The notes below the pieces were generated by a model, which worked only from the letters and a program-made list of their open reading frames with translations, was not told the origin of the DNA and ran no database searches. This document shows positions 6,494 through 9,136 of a stretch of DNA of 9,136 nt, one piece after another. The DNA is from Caldisericota bacterium. GTDB taxonomy: Bacteria > Caldisericota > Caldisericia > Cryosericales > Cryosericaceae. How positions within the stretch are numbered: position 1 is the stretch's first letter; the number at the start of each line of letters is the position of its first letter. The stretch is taken from positions 1 through 9,136 of the forward strand of contig JAPLGI010000137.1 in NCBI GenBank assembly GCA_026390245.1, in the 5' to 3' direction. The position numbers and the translations under genes are program-made.

Positions 6494-9130
6494 ATGACTC
6501 CAATCGAACTGGATCCGCTGTACGAAGCAACGAAGCACGAGGAACAGGTCTACAGTCTATGGCTCAGCCAGAACGCTTTTCACTCGGAGCCCAACCCTGA
6601 TAGAACACCCTTCGTTGTCATGATGCCACCCCCCAATGTCACGGGGTATCTGCACATTGGCCACGCTCTCAATATGACGCTCCAGGACATCGCCATCCGG
6701 TACAAGCGCATGAAGGGGTTCGAGACGCTGTGGCTGCCGGGGATGGATCACGCTGGCATCGCCACACAGGCAGTCGTCGAGCGTCAGATCAAGGAACAGG
6801 GATTGACCAGGGAAGGACTTGGGCGAGAGGAGTTTGTCCGCCGCATCTGGGAGTGGAAGGACAAGTACGGGGGCATCATTCTGTCCCAGCTCAAGAAGCT
6901 TGGCGTCTCAGCCGACTGGGAACGTTTGCGGTTCACGCTCGACGAACCCTATGAGCGTGCAGTCAAGTCCGCCTTCGTTCACTACTACAAAAAGGGCCTT
7001 CTCTACAAGGGTCAGCGTATCACCAACTGGTGTCCGCATTGCCATACGGCTATCTCCGACATCGAAGTGGCGTACGCCAACGACAAGGGACACCTCTGGT
7101 ACGTCCGGTACCCGTTCACCGACGGCTCGGGGTTCGTCACGATTGCCACAACGCGCCCGGAGACTATTCTTGCGGACGCAGCCGTCGCCGTCAACCCGGC
7201 CGATCCACGCTATGCGGACATCGTCGGCAGGGAAGTCATCGTCCCCGTCGCCAACCGCGTGATACCGGTCATCGCGGACGAAGCTGTCCTGCTGGACTTT
7301 GGAACAGGCGCCCTCAAGATCACTCCCGGCCATGACCCCACGGACTTCGAGGTCGGCCGCAGACACAACCTGCCAGGCATGGCGGTCATCGGGCTCGACG
7401 GCCTCATGAACGAGAACGCCTTGCACTATCGAGGCATGACTGTGACCCTCGCCCGCGAGAAGATCGTGGCCGAGATCGACGCACTTGGACTGCTCGAGAA
7501 GGTCGATGACTACGAACACAGTGTCGGACACTGCTCTCGCTGCAGCTCCACCATCGAGCCCATCGTCACGGACCAGTGGTACCTGCACATGAAGGACCTC
7601 GCTGCCAGGGCTCTGGAAGCTGAGCGCGAAGGCAAGGTCGAGGTCCTGCCGGTCAAGTGGCGGAAAGTGTATGAGGGCTGGCTGGAAAACATCAACGACT
7701 GGTGCGTTTCGCGTCAGCTCTGGTGGGGCCACCGCATTCCCGTGTACCATTGCGAAAGCTGTGGAGAAGTCATCGTGTCTGTCGATGCCCCTCATGTTTG
7801 CCCGAAATGCGGCGGCACACAGTTCAGCCAGGAAAGCGATGTCCTGGATACGTGGTTCAGCTCGGCCCTGTGGCCGTTTGCCACGCTGGGATGGCCTGAA
7901 CAGACCGCCTCGCTCAAGTACTACTATCCTACGTCTCTGCTCATCACCGGATACGACATCATCTTCTTCTGGGTCGCCCGCATGGTGATGTCCGGCCTGG
8001 AGTTCATGGATGACGTCCCCTTCCGCACTGTTTTCATCACGGGCCTTGTCCGCGATGAACAGGGACGCAAGATGAGCAAGTCGCTCAAGAACCAGGTCGA
8101 TCCGCTGGACCTCATCAGCACCTATGGCACCGACGCGCTGCGATTCACGATGGCATCCCTTTCCACGTATGGAGGACAAGACATCCTGCTCTCCGACCAG
8201 AAGCTGCTGTCGTCGCGCAACTTCATCAACAAGCTGTGGAATGCCACGCGGTTCGTCGTCGCCAACGTCGACGTCAAGGAAACGCTGGCCGGCCCCCATC
8301 CAGCAGATGACCAGCTCGGCCCGTTCGACCGATGGATCCTGACGCGCCTGGCTGAAGCAACGCGCGACGTGACGGCCAAGATGGACGTTTACGACTTCGG
8401 CGAGGCTTCGCACCGGGTATACGAGTTTGTCTGGGGCGACTTCTGCGATTGGTACATCGAGCTGTCCAAGATCCCCCTCCGTGATGAGGCCAGGGCGCCT
8501 GCGACTCGATGGGTCCTGGCATATGCGCTGGAAAACACGCTGCGCCTTCTCCACCCGTTTGTCCCGTTTGTGACCGAGACCATCACGCAGCAGCTCTACG
8601 GCGGCGATCATCTGATGATGATGGCTGCCTACCCTGAAGCTGACACGATGGCCACGTATGAGAAGGATGCGGTACAGGCCGACTTCCTCATCGGATTCAT
8701 CAAGGCAGTCAGGAACCTCAAGGCGGTCTTTCACTTGCCGCCAACGGAGAAACAGAGCGTGGTGGCTGTCGGCGCGGAAAGCGATATCGCGGCAGTCATG
8801 GCAAATGCGGAGGCGGTCAAGTTCGTCGGCCGGTTCGCGGACATCGACACCAGGCTGGATACGACTCAGCGCTACATCAAGGGTGCCTATGGGACGATGC
8901 AGGTCATGATCCTGGCGAAATCGGACTTTGACTTTGAAGGCGAGCTCAAGGTCCTCAGGGGCAAACTGGAGATCCTGAACGCCGATATCGTCAAACTCGA
9001 AGCTCGGCTGGGCAATCAGGACTTCATCGCCCATGCCCCTGTGGAAGTCGTCGACAAGGACACACTGAGACTGGAAGCCCTCAAGGCAGAAGAACAGCTC
9101 GTCGGAGCCTTCCTGAAGGGACAGGGCTAG
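6494..9130 (+). CDS. valS: Valyl-tRNA synthetase
   Basis: ValRS charges tRNA(Val) with valine in the cytoplasm and hydrolyses mischarged threonine. The product has 878 residues, complete and of normal bacterial length. The class I Rossmann core has PPPNVTGYLHIGH with the HIGH motif at 54-57 and LPGMDHAGIATQ. The editing insertion CP1 (about 190-340) has TTRPET (219-224) and GTGALKITPGHDPTDF (from 270, including D281). Two zinc-type cysteine sets are visible: C180/C183 with C347/C350, and C420/C423 with C436/C439. The WWGHRIP block is at 410-416, DTWFSS at 452-457 and KMSKS at 526-530. The anticodon-binding helical domain begins near NKLWNATRF (579-587). The tail from about 812 is the coiled-coil arm characteristic of ValRS, with the typical LGNQDFIAHAP stretch; this and the editing motifs separate it from IleRS and LeuRS. 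It is transcribed divergently from smc, with its own promoter 30-57 bp upstream. Confidence 0.98.
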   Translation: MTPIELDPLYEATKHEEQVYSLWLSQNAFHSEPNPDRTPFVVMMPPPNVTGYLHIGHALNMTLQDIAIRYKRMKGFETLWLPGMDHAGIATQAVVERQIKEQGLTREGLGREEFVRRIWEWKDKYGGIILSQLKKLGVSADWERLRFTLDEPYERAVKSAFVHYYKKGLLYKGQRITNWCPHCHTAISDIEVAYANDKGHLWYVRYPFTDGSGFVTIATTRPETILADAAVAVNPADPRYADIVGREVIVPVANRVIPVIADEAVLLDFGTGALKITPGHDPTDFEVGRRHNLPGMAVIGLDGLMNENALHYRGMTVTLAREKIVAEIDALGLLEKVDDYEHSVGHCSRCSSTIEPIVTDQWYLHMKDLAARALEAEREGKVEVLPVKWRKVYEGWLENINDWCVSRQLWWGHRIPVYHCESCGEVIVSVDAPHVCPKCGGTQFSQESDVLDTWFSSALWPFATLGWPEQTASLKYYYPTSLLITGYDIIFFWVARMVMSGLEFMDDVPFRTVFITGLVRDEQGRKMSKSLKNQVDPLDLISTYGTDALRFTMASLSTYGGQDILLSDQKLLSSRNFINKLWNATRFVVANVDVKETLAGPHPADDQLGPFDRWILTRLAEATRDVTAKMDVYDFGEASHRVYEFVWGDFCDWYIELSKIPLRDEARAPATRWVLAYALENTLRLLHPFVPFVTETITQQLYGGDHLMMMAAYPEADTMATYEKDAVQADFLIGFIKAVRNLKAVFHLPPTEKQSVVAVGAESDIAAVMANAEAVKFVGRFADIDTRLDTTQRYIKGAYGTMQVMILAKSDFDFEGELKVLRGKLEILNADIVKLEARLGNQDFIAHAPVEVVDKDTLRLEALKAEEQLVGAFLKGQG

Positions 9131-9135
9131 CCCTG
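9122..9135 (+). terminator. Palindrome across the valS stop, possibly the start of a terminator
   Basis: CAGGGCTAGCCCTG is a perfect 14-bp palindrome that includes the TAG stop at 9128-9130. It can form a 5-bp stem with a CTAG loop. The window ends one base later, so whether a T-run follows cannot be seen. Confidence 0.25.
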
Positions 9136-9136
9136 G

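Noticed and set aside
6908..9034. A 708-codon open frame antisense to valS
   Set aside because: It lies in the exact codon-complementary register of valS, where stops can arise only from the sense codons TTA, CTA and TCA. These codons are avoided in this GC-rich gene. The translation shows no recognisable domain and valS is beyond doubt.
1..9136. Mobile element, CRISPR array, defence or toxin-antitoxin system
   Set aside because: No direct-repeat arrays, transposase-like frames, terminal repeats or tRNA genes are visible. All long coding frames are accounted for by five known families.

Overview
This 9.1 kb window holds ordinary bacterial housekeeping genes, densely packed and GC-rich. Hand counts of a few lines give roughly 60% GC or a little more in smc. 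The promoters are of the sigma-70 type and the ribosome-binding sites are clear. The sequence alone does not let me name a phylum. The gatA-gatB pair implies that the organism makes Gln-tRNA(Gln) and/or Asn-tRNA(Asn) by transamidation, so it probably lacks GlnRS, AsnRS or both. That is the case in most bacteria outside a few well-known proteobacterial groups.

Layout. (1) Positions 1-1754, plus strand: the last 109 codons of gatA, overlapping by 4 bp (ATGA) a complete gatB. (2) Positions 1755-1823: a short convergent gap with a GC-rich hairpin. (3) Positions 1824-2789, minus strand: an aldo/keto reductase of the Kv-beta-like group, with a perfect AGGAGG ribosome-binding site and visibly lower GC than its neighbours. 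(4) Positions 2889-6341, minus strand: a chromosome-condensation ATPase of the SMC family, 1150 residues. The open frame runs a further 63 codons upstream. I reject that extension because it would contain smc's own promoter and cross the start of valS. (5) Positions 6342-6493: a 152-bp divergent control region with two back-to-back promoters. Each has a near-consensus -35, a 16-bp spacer and a TATACT -10. A 10-bp perfect palindrome lies between the two -35 boxes. (6) Positions 6494-9130, plus strand: a complete valyl-tRNA synthetase gene, valS.

How the genes fit together. GatA and GatB (with GatC, not seen here) and ValRS supply aminoacyl-tRNAs for translation. SMC organises and segregates the chromosome with ScpA/ScpB, which are not in the window. 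The aldo/keto reductase has no obvious link to the others and may be a newcomer. No gap without a gene exceeds about 150 bp. I see no tRNA, rRNA, CRISPR array, insertion sequence, prophage or toxin-antitoxin gene.

I did not find a new biological system. The points most worth a second look are the SMC hinge, which lacks the usual glycine-rich interface motifs, and the symmetric smc/valS promoter region. Long open frames antisense to every gene are codon-register shadows.
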